Part shown: positions 25,184 through 34,849 of the stretch, in pieces
Position numbering within the stretch: the first letter of the stretch is position 1
Layout: each line of letters begins with the position of its first letter
From: Flavobacteriales bacterium
GTDB taxonomy: Bacteria; Bacteroidota; Bacteroidia; Flavobacteriales; UBA7430
Length of the DNA: 63,182 nt
Reading direction: 5' to 3'
Assembly: GCA_022425195.1 (NCBI GenBank)
Contig: JAKMFX010000005.1
Span: 1-63,182, forward strand
The notes under the pieces: model-generated
Told to the model about the DNA's origin: nothing
Databases searched by the model: none
Seen by the model: only the letters and a program-made list of their open reading frames with translations
Position numbers and translations under genes: made by a program

Positions 25184-26113
25184 ATGAGCTTATTAATCGT
25201 TGGAACAGTCGCTTTTGATAAAATTGAAACACCCTTTGGTAAAACTGAAAAAATATTAGGAGGCGCAGGGACATATATTGGAATTGCATCTTCATACTTT
25301 ACCGATCAGATGAATATGATATCTGTGATTGGAGAAGATTTCCCTCAGAAATATCGAGACATTCTCAAAGATCACAAAATAAATACTGAAGGTATTCAGG
25401 AAGTTAAGGGAGGGAAAACTTTTTTTTGGGAAGGGAAGTACCATACTGATATGAACAGTCGAGACACTCTAACTACTGAGCTGAATGTTTTAGCTGACTT
25501 CGACCCAATAGTACCAGAAAAATATCAAGATTGCGACTTCTTAATGCTCGGGAATTTGGCGCCTGCGGTTCAAAGTAAAGTGCTTGATCAGCTTAGGAAG
25601 AGGCCTAAACTTGTGGTCATGGATACCATGGATTTTTGGATGGATATTGCGTGGGATGCCCTTGTGGATACGATTGGCAAAGTAGATGTTCTTACCATTA
25701 ATGATGAAGAAGCTCGACAAATGTCAGGTGAATATTCCTTGGTCAAGGCTGCTCGAAAAATTTTGACCATGGGTCCTAAATATTTAATCATAAAAAAAGG
25801 AGAGCACGGCGCTTTGTTGTTCGATAAAGAGTCCAATTGCTTCTTTGCTCCTGCCATGCCCTTGGAAGATGTTTTTGACCCCACAGGAGCTGGTGACACT
25901 TTTGCAGGTGGGTTTATTGGATATTTAGCCAAAACAAATGATTTATCTTTCGACAATATGAAAAGAGCGATCATATACGGTTCTGCATTGGCATCTCTTA
26001 CTGTGGAGAAGTTCGGGACGGAAAAAATCTCTTATCTAACACAAGACGAACTTAATCATAGAATAGAGTCTTTTAAATCTTTAGTAGAGGTAGATGTCAA
26101 ACTGCTTGATTAA
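25184..26113 (+). CDS. PfkB-family carbohydrate/nucleoside kinase
   Basis: The 309 residues have the ribokinase fold. The N-terminal signature is GGAGTYIGIASSYF (about 26-39). The C-terminal signature DPTGAGDTFAGGFIGY (about 231-246) carries the catalytic Asp and anion hole. Substrate cannot be assigned from sequence. The neighbours give no metabolic clue. Confidence 0.88.
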   Translation: MSLLIVGTVAFDKIETPFGKTEKILGGAGTYIGIASSYFTDQMNMISVIGEDFPQKYRDILKDHKINTEGIQEVKGGKTFFWEGKYHTDMNSRDTLTTELNVLADFDPIVPEKYQDCDFLMLGNLAPAVQSKVLDQLRKRPKLVVMDTMDFWMDIAWDALVDTIGKVDVLTINDEEARQMSGEYSLVKAARKILTMGPKYLIIKKGEHGALLFDKESNCFFAPAMPLEDVFDPTGAGDTFAGGFIGYLAKTNDLSFDNMKRAIIYGSALASLTVEKFGTEKISYLTQDELNHRIESFKSLVEVDVKLLD

Positions 26114-26159
26114 TGACATCATGTCTTGTGAAGCATATTGCGATAAATACATGTATTTT

Positions 26160-26167
26160 TAAGTTTG
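26160..26167 (+). promoter_or_regulatory. -7-like element overlapping the start of the next ORF
   Basis: TAAGTTTG matches TAnnTTTG but overlaps the TTG start codons at 26165 and 26168, so it cannot drive a message that includes them. Confidence 0.3.
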
Positions 26168-26662
26168 TTGAGTAAACTAGTCCACATATACCTGTTGGGG
26201 GTTTTAGCCTTCAATTTTCAAGCGGAACTTCTCGCTCAAGACACCATTAGATTGAAAAGTGGTGCAATCATTCCTTGTCATATCACAGAGATCACTGATT
26301 TCATTTTGTATGCTGAAATCAATGACAGATCGGAGCGCGTTACTTTTTTTTCAGATGATGTTTCTCAATTGATCATTGGGAAGCAAAATGGAGCTATGAT
26401 CTGGCAGTTGAAACAAGGTGTTGAAGATGCTATGGAGTTTACGAATTCAACTAATGACAGCACCCTTACTGGAAATTACTTTGGCTATACTTATGACTCG
26501 ATTGGCAACTACAATAAAGCCAAGAAGCATTATCAGACCGACAGTCTTGGTAATCCTATTTTGGTCCCTTACAACCCAATGGAAATGGCTTTCCCTGAAC
26601 GTTTGAAAAGCTTAGTCAAAAGTTTAGGAGGAAAGCCTCAAGACGACAGGGGTAAGGAGTAA
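26165..26662 (+). CDS. Hypothetical exported protein, 165 residues
   Basis: I do not recognise a family. The frame opens after a stop at 26144 and has no ATG or GTG before the signal peptide; the only usual starts are TTG at 26165 and 26168. A signal peptide follows (KLVHIYLLGVLAFNFQAELLAQ), then DTIRLKSGAIIPCHITEI, a short beta-rich segment like those of Bacteroidota surface proteins. The C-terminal half is polar and charged. The stop abuts the convergent biotin-carrier gene. Confidence 0.6.
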   Translation: MLSKLVHIYLLGVLAFNFQAELLAQDTIRLKSGAIIPCHITEITDFILYAEINDRSERVTFFSDDVSQLIIGKQNGAMIWQLKQGVEDAMEFTNSTNDSTLTGNYFGYTYDSIGNYNKAKKHYQTDSLGNPILVPYNPMEMAFPERLKSLVKSLGGKPQDDRGKE

Positions 26663-27169
26663 TTAGCTTTCAAATCTTATCAAGACTTGGTTTTTGTCTA
26701 CCGTCTTGTTTTGTTGAACCTCAATAGATTTTACGATTCCATCTGTTGGGGATTTGATCATGTTTTCCATTTTCATTGCTTCTAGAACAATTAGGGGTTC
26801 TCCTTTAACCACTTGCATTCCTTCTTTGGCAATGATTTGAATGACCAATCCCGGCATAGGGGCCAGAACTTCATTTACCTTTTTGGCGTTAAATTGATCC
26901 ATACCCAATTTATGAAGAAGCTGGTCATAACGATTTTCGATGGACACTACGACTTCTTGATTGTTAATGTTGAGAATACAAGATTTGTTTTTTGTGTCAA
27001 AGTGGACGAGTTCAACGGTATATGAACGATGATTGTGGATTACATAATGGGTAGACCCATGTTTTTTTGCATCTATTTTGAAAGCTGCCCCGTTGATCGT
27101 TCCGTCCAGACCTTTTTGATCATTGAATTCAAAATCAAAAATCTCATTATCGATTTTTGCTTTATACAT
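26663..27169 (-). CDS. Biotin/lipoyl carrier protein of an acyl-CoA carboxylase
   Basis: The last 75 residues form a biotinyl domain: PMPGLVIQIIAKEGMQVVKGEPL, then the biotinylation motif EAMKMEN, about residue 134. The N-terminal part (MYKAKIDNEIFDFEFN) is the linker type seen in propionyl-/acetyl-CoA carboxylase carriers of Bacteroidota. I take Met at 27169 as start; the frame begins at 27196. The matching carboxylase subunits are not adjacent. Confidence 0.85.
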   Translation of the reverse strand: MYKAKIDNEIFDFEFNDQKGLDGTINGAAFKIDAKKHGSTHYVIHNHRSYTVELVHFDTKNKSCILNINNQEVVVSIENRYDQLLHKLGMDQFNAKKVNEVLAPMPGLVIQIIAKEGMQVVKGEPLIVLEAMKMENMIKSPTDGIVKSIEVQQNKTVDKNQVLIRFES

Positions 27170-27264
27170 GCGGATATTTTTATTTGTGATACTCAAAGGT
27201 AGCCTATTTTACCCAATCCCTTTTCGTAAATAGAAATCGTAAAATAAGGTAACTATTGATTCGC

Positions 27265-27272
27265 TAAATTTG
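27265..27272 (+). promoter_or_regulatory. Predicted -7 element for the dCMP deaminase gene
   Basis: TAAATTTG, 14 bases before the ATG at 27287; a second weaker box TATTTTTA follows at once. Confidence 0.45.
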
Positions 27273-27286
27273 TATTTTTACGGACT

Positions 27287-27730
27287 ATGGGAGTGAATAA
27301 GGAAAAGCAATTAAAGTACGACAAGGCCTATTTGAAAATGGCTTTAGAATGGGCAAAATTATCCTACTGTGAACGCAAGCAAGTGGGCGCACTCATCGTG
27401 AAAGATCGAATGATTATTTCGGATGGATATAACGGTACACCTTCGGGGTTCGAGAATGTTTGTGAATTGGATTCTGGCGGTACAAAATGGTATGTTTTAC
27501 ATGCTGAAGCAAATGCCATTTTAAAGGTTGCTCGCAGCAACCAAAGCACGGTAGGAGCCACTTTATATCAGACGCTCTCTCCTTGTAAGGATTGCAGTAA
27601 ACTCATTCACCAATCAGGGATACAGAGGGTTGTATTTATAAATAAGTACAAAGATACAGAAGGAGTAGACTTCCTCGTAAAAGCGGGTGTTCAGGTGGAT
27701 CATATCCCTCTAGACTCTTTAAATAGTTAA
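27287..27730 (+). CDS. Deoxycytidylate (dCMP) deaminase family protein
   Basis: The 147 residues have the zinc cytidine-deaminase fold: VGALIVKDRMIISDGYNGTP, then HAEANAIL (His zinc ligand and catalytic Glu) and LSPCKDCSKLI (two Cys ligands). ComE-type dCMP deaminases make dUMP for thymidylate synthesis. It is 16 bases upstream of the S41 protease gene. Confidence 0.93.
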   Translation: MGVNKEKQLKYDKAYLKMALEWAKLSYCERKQVGALIVKDRMIISDGYNGTPSGFENVCELDSGGTKWYVLHAEANAILKVARSNQSTVGATLYQTLSPCKDCSKLIHQSGIQRVVFINKYKDTEGVDFLVKAGVQVDHIPLDSLNS

Positions 27731-27746
27731 GATCAACAGCATATTA

Positions 27747-29348
27747 ATGACAAAATTTTTCTCTAGACTTTTTGTGCTCGTTATAGGCGTTTACTTGGGT
27801 AAATACTTGTTTAGCTCCAATCCTTATGTGTTGATTGATAACACAAATTCCCATTCAAAAATCACTGAGCTTCTTCGTTATTTAGAATACAATTATGTAG
27901 ACGAAATTGACCTTGACAGCCTTCAAGAGGAGGTGATCAGCAGAACCTTAGAAAGTTTAGACCCACATTCAAGTTATATACCTATTTCTGAACTTCAAGA
28001 AGTTACTGAGAGTATGCAGGGGAATTTTGAAGGTATCGGAGTAGAATTTCAAATCATCAAGGATACGATACTAGTTGTCAGTCCTATTTCTGGTGGACCT
28101 TCGGAGCGACAAGGAATCCTCGCGGGAGATAAAATTGTTCGTGTAGATACCCTGAACGTTGCGGGCGTTGGTTTTACAAATAAGGACGTGTTAAAAACCC
28201 TTAAGGGGAAAAAAGGCACTGAGGTTTTACTTTTTATTAAACGTAAAAATATAGATCGACTGTTAGAATTTAATATTGTTAGAGACCGAATCCCGATTAC
28301 TAGTGTTGACGTTTCCTATATGGTAAGCTCAGAGGTGGGCTACATCAAAGTAAATCGATTTTCTGGGACCACCGATCAGGAGTTCATCAGTGCTTTGTCT
28401 CAATTGAAAAAATCGGGAATGAAAAAGTTGATACTCGACTTAAGATCCAACCCTGGAGGCTACCTTTCAGCGGCCATCAATATGGCTGATGAATTTCTTC
28501 CCAGCGGAAGGCTTATTGTTTATACTGAGGGAAATGCAAGAAGCAAAAGAGTTTATGAATCTACCTATCAAGGGCAATTTCAAAAAGAGTCACTGGTTGT
28601 GTTGATTGATGAAGGCTCTGCATCTGCCAGTGAAATTGTTGCTGGTGCCATTCAAGATCACGACCGAGGATTTATTGTGGGACGAAGGAGTTTTGGCAAG
28701 GGCTTGGTGCAGGAACAAAACCAAATGAGTGATGGTTCTGCATTTAGGTTAACCACAGCCAGGTATTTCACCCCCTCAGGTAGATCAATACAAAAGCCTT
28801 ATTCTGATGATGCCGAGGAATACAACCAGGAAGCTTCTGAGCGTTATGATCGCGGAGAACTGTACTATGAGGACAGTGTTAAAGTTTCTGATTCATTAAA
28901 ATATTTTACCGAAAAAGGACGTGTTGTTTATGGAGGTGGAGGGATATATCCTGATTATTTCATTCCCATGGATTCTACGGGACGATCCGACTGGTTGTTC
29001 GATTTATTGGCAGAAAACATCATTAACACTTATGCCTTTGACTATGTTGAGTCTCAAACAAGTAAACTTGATATGTACAAAACTCCCTATGCGTTTCAAA
29101 ATGACTTTTTGATTGAAGAAAGTCAGTTTTTGGACTTTGTAAAAGCAGCAAAGGAAAAGGGGGTTGAGGGGTCCAAGTCAGACATAGAGAGCTCTAGAGC
29201 TTGGGTAAAACTTAGAATAAAAGCGCTCATTGCACGCCAACTATGGAGTGATGAAGGCTTTTACAGAGCCATCAATGCAGACGATGTCATGATGAATAAG
29301 GCATTAGAACTTCTCAGCGGCCAGAATTCAGACGTTCTCAAAAACTGA
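27747..29348 (+). CDS. S41 family C-terminal processing protease
   Basis: The 533-residue periplasmic protease has an N-terminal membrane anchor (about residues 4-24), a PDZ domain (from about 85, with GIGVEFQI and GPSERQGILAGDKIVRVD), and the S41 catalytic domain. The catalytic Ser is in EGSASASEIVAGAIQD, the Lys in GRRSFGKGLVQE. It resembles CtpA/Prc. A C-terminal extension of about 150 residues has no named domain. Confidence 0.93.
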   Translation: MTKFFSRLFVLVIGVYLGKYLFSSNPYVLIDNTNSHSKITELLRYLEYNYVDEIDLDSLQEEVISRTLESLDPHSSYIPISELQEVTESMQGNFEGIGVEFQIIKDTILVVSPISGGPSERQGILAGDKIVRVDTLNVAGVGFTNKDVLKTLKGKKGTEVLLFIKRKNIDRLLEFNIVRDRIPITSVDVSYMVSSEVGYIKVNRFSGTTDQEFISALSQLKKSGMKKLILDLRSNPGGYLSAAINMADEFLPSGRLIVYTEGNARSKRVYESTYQGQFQKESLVVLIDEGSASASEIVAGAIQDHDRGFIVGRRSFGKGLVQEQNQMSDGSAFRLTTARYFTPSGRSIQKPYSDDAEEYNQEASERYDRGELYYEDSVKVSDSLKYFTEKGRVVYGGGGIYPDYFIPMDSTGRSDWLFDLLAENIINTYAFDYVESQTSKLDMYKTPYAFQNDFLIEESQFLDFVKAAKEKGVEGSKSDIESSRAWVKLRIKALIARQLWSDEGFYRAINADDVMMNKALELLSGQNSDVLKN

Positions 29349-29419
29349 TGTATTGTTTTCTGAGTAGAATGGATTTCTGTTTGCTATTTTGTTACATTGG
29401 TCTATTGTAAAAAGACACA

Positions 29420-31243
29420 ATGGATAAAATCATATTTACATTCTCTATGTTGTTCTTGGTGGCTTGCCATTCGGAAAAGGATTTGCGAAGTGATTTACAT
29501 AGTTTTTCTGAGCCTCATCATGTAATTACGACCCATTTGGATTTAAATATCGAGGTTGACTTTGAGAACGAATGTATTTCAGGGGAAGCACGATATGAAA
29601 TTGAAAATAAAACAGGTCATAGGCAATTGACACTCGATACTCATGGCTTGCAAATCCACAAAGTGACCAGTAATGGTGAAACTCGTAATTATTTTTTAGG
29701 TCAGAAAGATTCTATTTTGGGTCAACCCTTGCTAATAGAACTGCAAAAAGAGGATGAAGAAGTTTCTATTTTTTACCAAAGTGCAGCGAATGCAAAAGCT
29801 TTACAATGGTTAAACCCTGAGCAAACCGCAGGGAAAAAGCATCCATTTCTATTTACACAGTCACAAGCTATTTTAGCTCGATCTTGGCTGCCTTGTCAAG
29901 ATTCTCCAGGCGTAAGATTCACTTATGAAGCTCAGGTAAAAGTTCCAAATGATTTATTGGCAGTGATGAGTGCCGAAAACCCCAGGGAGAAAAATATAGA
30001 TGGGCTTTACACCTTTAAAATGCAACAAGCGATTCCTGCCTATTTAATGGCTTTGTCTGTTGGCGATATAGAGTTTCGTGAGTTGGGAGCAAATACTGGC
30101 GTTTACGCTGAGCCCAAACTTATTGAACAATCTGCTTTTGAGTTTGCTGAGACCCAGGAAATGTTGGTCATAGCGCAAGATATGTATGGAGATTATGCCT
30201 GGGATCGTTTTGATATCCTTGTTTTACCGCCAAGCTTCCCTTACGGGGGAATGGAGAACCCTCGTTTAACATTTGTTACGCCAACAATTTTAGCCGGTGA
30301 CCGATCTCTTACTTCTGTTATTGCTCATGAATTGGCTCACTCATGGTCGGGAAATCTAGTAACAAATAAGACTTGGGACGACTTTTGGCTTAACGAGGGA
30401 TTTACGGTTTACTTTGAGCGAAGAATTATGGAACGACTCGAGGGAATCGCTTATGCAGACATGCTTTCTTTGTTGGGGAGGCAGGACTTAGAACGCACTT
30501 TGGAAAGTATAGGTCATTCTCATTCGGATACACATCTCAAGTTGGATTTGGCCGGTAGAAATCCGGATGAGTGTTTGACAGACATTGCCTATGAAAAAGG
30601 CTTTTTTTTACTGCGTTTGATAGAGCAAACCATTGGGAGAAAACAATTTGATTTTTTCTTAAAAGAATACTTTTCTGAAAATGCTTTTCAAGTGATGGAT
30701 ACAGAAGGATTTGTGGATTATATAAATAGTAATTTGCTTAATCATCAACCTAAACTCAAAGAAAAAATACGTCTTGAAGATTGGGTTTATGGACCTGGGA
30801 TTCCCGAAAATTGTCCTGCCATTAAGTCGTCGAAGTTTAAAGCTGTAGATCAGGCCATTCAATCTTTTGATAGAGGTTACTCACTGGAGCATATAGACTG
30901 TAATCATTGGTCATCTCACGAGTGGTTACACTTCTTAAGACATCTGCCCAAAAAGCTTACTAAAAAGGACTTGAAGAAGTTAGATCTTGCTTTTAATTTC
31001 TCCAAAAGTGGAAATGCTGAATTGTTAAATGCTTGGTTTTTACGTACGATTCCCGTCGGATATAAGCCTGCGGAAAAGCCCTTAGAAGACTTTTTGATGA
31101 CTGTAGGTCGCAGAAAGTTTTTAAAACCTCTCTATGAAGCTCTTTACTTAAAAGACCCCAGCAGAGCCAAGCGCATCTATGAAAATGCAAGAGCCAACTA
31201 TCATTCAGTATCTCAGGAGGCTCTGGATGAATTGATTCTGTAG
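29420..31243 (+). CDS. M1 metallopeptidase, leukotriene-A4-hydrolase-like lipoprotein
   Basis: The 607 residues match the LTA4H-type M1 family in length and order: lipoprotein signal ending LVACHS, N-terminal beta domain, exopeptidase motif PSFPYGGMENPRLTF, the zinc motif HELAHSWSGNLV at about residue 300 followed by NEGFTVYFERR with the third ligand, and an alpha-helical C-terminal domain. It is probably a membrane-anchored aminopeptidase. It ends 13 bases before the convergent rodA. Confidence 0.93.
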   Translation: MDKIIFTFSMLFLVACHSEKDLRSDLHSFSEPHHVITTHLDLNIEVDFENECISGEARYEIENKTGHRQLTLDTHGLQIHKVTSNGETRNYFLGQKDSILGQPLLIELQKEDEEVSIFYQSAANAKALQWLNPEQTAGKKHPFLFTQSQAILARSWLPCQDSPGVRFTYEAQVKVPNDLLAVMSAENPREKNIDGLYTFKMQQAIPAYLMALSVGDIEFRELGANTGVYAEPKLIEQSAFEFAETQEMLVIAQDMYGDYAWDRFDILVLPPSFPYGGMENPRLTFVTPTILAGDRSLTSVIAHELAHSWSGNLVTNKTWDDFWLNEGFTVYFERRIMERLEGIAYADMLSLLGRQDLERTLESIGHSHSDTHLKLDLAGRNPDECLTDIAYEKGFFLLRLIEQTIGRKQFDFFLKEYFSENAFQVMDTEGFVDYINSNLLNHQPKLKEKIRLEDWVYGPGIPENCPAIKSSKFKAVDQAIQSFDRGYSLEHIDCNHWSSHEWLHFLRHLPKKLTKKDLKKLDLAFNFSKSGNAELLNAWFLRTIPVGYKPAEKPLEDFLMTVGRRKFLKPLYEALYLKDPSRAKRIYENARANYHSVSQEALDELIL

Positions 31244-31256
31244 AACTCTTAGTTCG

Positions 31257-32519
31257 CTAATGCAAAATATCCATTCTATAGGCATCCAATTTAATGAAGA
31301 TGAAAAGTAGAATGCTAAAGCCCCACAACGATGACCCCCCGTAGCTAAAGAATGGCAGAGGAATCCCTATGACAGGGACAATTCCTACGGTCATTCCAAT
31401 GTTGATGAAGAAGTGACAAAAGAGAATACTCGCGACTCCATATCCAAAAACTCTACTGAATGTAGATCTTTGCCTTTCCGCCAAATGAATGAGTCTAAAA
31501 AGCAGCAGTAAGAACAAGCCAATAGTGAATAGTGAGCCTAAGAACCCCCATTCTTCACCAATCGTACAGAATATAAAATCGGTACTTTGTTCTGGGACGA
31601 AATTGAATTTTGTTTGTGTTCCCTCTAAAAATCCTTTGCCGGAAAAACCTCCTGAGCCAATGGCGATTTTAGACTGGTGTAAATTATAGCCGGCTCCGTG
31701 AACATCATCAATTTTCCCAAGGATAAGGTCAATCCTATTTTTTTGATGCGTCCTCAACACCTCATTATAAAGGTAGCCTACAGACTGAATAAAGCCTATC
31801 GCAAAAATTAAAGATAGAAAAGCAGGTTTTAGTGATTTTCGATTCTTTTTTAGCAAGATGCCAAAGAGGAGGCATAGGGAAGAAACAATGATCGTAGCCG
31901 TTTGAACTTGGAGTGTTAATGTCAGTAGAAATAGTGTAATGGCCAGACCTATCAGAACAAGGTAGACCCCTGAAATACCTTCTCTGAACAACACAAGGAA
32001 TAGGGATGCAAAAACAATGGCTGAGCCTGCGTCAGGTTGTAGCATGATGAAAAAGATAGGCGCCATAATGATAGCAAGTGCCTTTATCTTTGTACTCATC
32101 AGATCAAGATTGATGTTTAGCGTACTCAAATATTTACTGAGCGCCAGTAGCGTTCCGATTTTTGCAAATTCTGAGGGTTGCATGCTAAAGCTGCCAATGG
32201 CATACCAAGATTTGGCACCACCAATTTCCTTTCCGACAACGAGAACGCCAATAAGCAGTAGTATAGTGATTGCATACATGAAATATGAAAAAGTAGTATA
32301 GAACTTCCCATCAATGATTAAAATGAGTAATATCCAGATAAAGGACGAGCCTATCCAAAATAGTTGTTTCCCCGGCTCAGTAGACATTGACAGTAGGTCA
32401 TGAGTTCCTTCACCAAAGTTCGCTGCATAGATATTTAGCCACCCAAAAAAAAGCATAACTAAATAGATGCTTACCAGTGTCCAGTCTATGTTGGTAAATA
32501 AGCTCTTATTGTTTCTCAT
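31257..32519 (-). CDS. rodA: Rod-shape SEDS glycosyltransferase RodA
   Basis: RodA polymerises lipid II for cell elongation with PBP2. The 420 residues have about ten helices with SEDS features: IGGAKSWYAIGSFSMQPSEF, GFLEGTQTKFNFVPEQSTDF and FSYGGSSL near the C terminus. The start overlaps the PBP2 stop by 14 bases, which ensures coupled expression. Confidence 0.97.
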   Translation of the reverse strand: MRNNKSLFTNIDWTLVSIYLVMLFFGWLNIYAANFGEGTHDLLSMSTEPGKQLFWIGSSFIWILLILIIDGKFYTTFSYFMYAITILLLIGVLVVGKEIGGAKSWYAIGSFSMQPSEFAKIGTLLALSKYLSTLNINLDLMSTKIKALAIIMAPIFFIMLQPDAGSAIVFASLFLVLFREGISGVYLVLIGLAITLFLLTLTLQVQTATIIVSSLCLLFGILLKKNRKSLKPAFLSLIFAIGFIQSVGYLYNEVLRTHQKNRIDLILGKIDDVHGAGYNLHQSKIAIGSGGFSGKGFLEGTQTKFNFVPEQSTDFIFCTIGEEWGFLGSLFTIGLFLLLLFRLIHLAERQRSTFSRVFGYGVASILFCHFFINIGMTVGIVPVIGIPLPFFSYGGSSLWGFSILLFIFIKLDAYRMDILH

Positions 32520-34341
32520 CGTCTTTCGAGATTAGATTTCCACTAAGAATAAAGTTCTCAAGCTCTGGGTTGCTGATTTGGTTGCTTAAATATTTCTCAA
32601 TCATAAGGCCGGCAATAGGAGCCGCCCATGTAGACCCCCAACCTGCATTTTCAACATATACGGCCAGGGCAATTTTAGGATTGTCTTTTGGAGCAAAGGC
32701 AATAAAAATAGAGTGATCCTCCCCATGGGGGTTCTCTGCAGTCCCTGTTTTCCCACAAATTTCTATGTCTTTAATTCGGGCACCTCTGGCTGTACCATAT
32801 CTGCTTGTGTAGGATCTTTCCATACCGCGAATCACGGTCTTAAAGTGTTTTTTGTCTATGGATGTGTACTTTGGAATCGTATACGTAGAGTCCGATAAAG
32901 GTTTTCCATCAATTTTACGAACGATATGTGGCGTATAATAATGTCCTTGATTGGCAATGGCAGCACACATATTTGCCATTTGTATGGGCGACACTACCAG
33001 GGCATCTTGTCCAATCGAAAGAGAGATGACTGTAGGGGCTTTCCATCTTTTTTTTCCGTATTGATGGTTGTAGAAGTCTACATCAGGAACCCTACCTTTT
33101 CTTCCGGTATATAAGTCATTATTGAGGAAGTTTCCCAGTCCGAAACTCAGGATATGGTCTCTCCATCGGTTATACCCCACTTCTGTATTCGGATACTTTT
33201 CTATGATTCGTCTGAAGGTATAGCAGTAGTATGCGTTGCATGACTGAGCTATAGATTGGGTAAGGTTTAAAGGGGAAGCATGTGGATGACAGCCGATTTT
33301 TAGTTTTGGACTAAAACGCCAACCTTCATCACATGAAAATTTGGTTCCCGAGTAAATCACATCTTCCTGTAAGCCCACCAGGGCGTTAAGTAATTTAAAA
33401 GTAGATCCAGGTGGATATTCCGCCAATAAACTACGATCAAAAAGAGGCATGTTCTCATCTTTATACATCCTGTTGAAGTTCGGGGAACGAGATCTTCCAA
33501 CCAGTAAATTGGGGTCGTAATAAGGGCTGCTTACTAAGGATAATATTTCGCCTGTAGAAGGTTCTAGGGCGACAATACTTCCCTTTTTATTTTTCATTAA
33601 CTCCTCTGCGTATTGCTGCAGTTCAATGTCGAGGCTAAGTTCAATGTCCTGACCATTCATCGCGAGGCTGTCGTATTTCCCTTGTTGAAAACTGCCTTTA
33701 GGTCTGTTGTATACATCACGAATGAGATATTGAACCCCTTTGGTCCCGCGTAATTCTTTTTCATAGGAATTTTCAACCCCCGTCATTCCAAAATTATCAT
33801 TCTTTTTGTAGTGCGTACTTTTTTCAAGTACATAGTCAGGAACTTGACTAACGTAGCCCAAAACATGAGCGGCAGATTTGTGAGGATATTCCCGCATCGT
33901 TCGCTCTTGAAGGTAAAATCCTGGAAATTCGTAAAGTCTTTCTTGTAGCTGGGCGGCTGTTTGTTTGGAGATTTCTTTTAAGAATATTGAAGCCCGATGA
34001 TTGGAATATTTTTTCGCTCTTTTAAATTGCTTGTTGAAATAGGCCTTGTCAACACCGATAAGATTACAGAGGTCTAGCGTATCTATTTCATCGACTTGCC
34101 TTGGAGTAACCATAAGGTCATAAGCTCTTTGGTTACTCACCAACAAAGCTCCATTCCTATCGTAAATATATCCTCTTTCTGGATAGACTGTCACTGCTTT
34201 AATGACATTGCTATTGGCAGATAATTTGTAGGATGGATCTAAAATTTGAATTCGGAATAGCGAGATCAGCAGGAGTAATGTACTCACCCCAAATAGGAAA
34301 TAAAAAAAAACCCGTCGACTGCTGTGCTTCCCTGTCCCCAT
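32506..34341 (-). CDS. mrdA: Penicillin-binding protein 2 (transpeptidase)
   Basis: The 611-residue PBP2 has one N-terminal helix, a dimerisation domain and the transpeptidase. The active-site Ser is in YPPGSTFKLLNAL (SxxK), with SQSCNAYY (SxN) and CGKTGTAEN (KTG). It is transcribed between mreD and rodA and forms the elongasome synthase with RodA. Confidence 0.97.
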   Translation of the reverse strand: MGTGKHSSRRVFFYFLFGVSTLLLLISLFRIQILDPSYKLSANSNVIKAVTVYPERGYIYDRNGALLVSNQRAYDLMVTPRQVDEIDTLDLCNLIGVDKAYFNKQFKRAKKYSNHRASIFLKEISKQTAAQLQERLYEFPGFYLQERTMREYPHKSAAHVLGYVSQVPDYVLEKSTHYKKNDNFGMTGVENSYEKELRGTKGVQYLIRDVYNRPKGSFQQGKYDSLAMNGQDIELSLDIELQQYAEELMKNKKGSIVALEPSTGEILSLVSSPYYDPNLLVGRSRSPNFNRMYKDENMPLFDRSLLAEYPPGSTFKLLNALVGLQEDVIYSGTKFSCDEGWRFSPKLKIGCHPHASPLNLTQSIAQSCNAYYCYTFRRIIEKYPNTEVGYNRWRDHILSFGLGNFLNNDLYTGRKGRVPDVDFYNHQYGKKRWKAPTVISLSIGQDALVVSPIQMANMCAAIANQGHYYTPHIVRKIDGKPLSDSTYTIPKYTSIDKKHFKTVIRGMERSYTSRYGTARGARIKDIEICGKTGTAENPHGEDHSIFIAFAPKDNPKIALAVYVENAGWGSTWAAPIAGLMIEKYLSNQISNPELENFILSGNLISKDDEKQ

Positions 34342-34342
34342 T

Positions 34343-34849
34343 TTATTTGTGTGAATTTGAGCGTACAGACTCCATCAGTAAAATGATCAGTAAACTGATC
34401 AATGTACTTGATAGCGCTCGCACAAAAGTGTCGATGAATTCATTCAGTCTAAAAGCCTCAATATAAAACAAGGTGAAATGGTGAATGAGGCACAAAATAC
34501 CAGAATAGGTAAAAAACCGTGCAAACCTCAACTGCTTGATTCCTATTGCCTCAAGGTCTTCTCCACCTTTTACGGAGACCAATGAAAGTGCAAGGGGACG
34601 AATAAAAGCGATTAAGACAGATGCCGCAGCGTGAATTCCATAGCTATTTTCAAAAATATCGACAGTAAAGCCCATGATAAATGCCATTGTTAAAACAAGT
34701 GCTTTTGGCATTTTAGGAGGGAGTAGCATGATGAATAGTATGTAAATGTATGGATTCAAATATCCACTAATCTGCACATTATTCAATACGATGACTTGTA
34801 TCGCCAGAAGAATGAAAAACCGCTTTATGTGAATAACCGCTTTATTCAT
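34343..34849 (-). CDS. mreD: Rod-shape determining protein MreD
   Basis: A 168-residue protein with about five helices, matching MreD in size and position. PYIYILFIMLLPPKMPK and GFTVDIFENSYGIHAAAS are typical. It sits between mreC (8-base overlap) and mrdA (one-base gap). Confidence 0.93.
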   Translation of the reverse strand: MNKAVIHIKRFFILLAIQVIVLNNVQISGYLNPYIYILFIMLLPPKMPKALVLTMAFIMGFTVDIFENSYGIHAAASVLIAFIRPLALSLVSVKGGEDLEAIGIKQLRFARFFTYSGILCLIHHFTLFYIEAFRLNEFIDTFVRALSSTLISLLIILLMESVRSNSHK

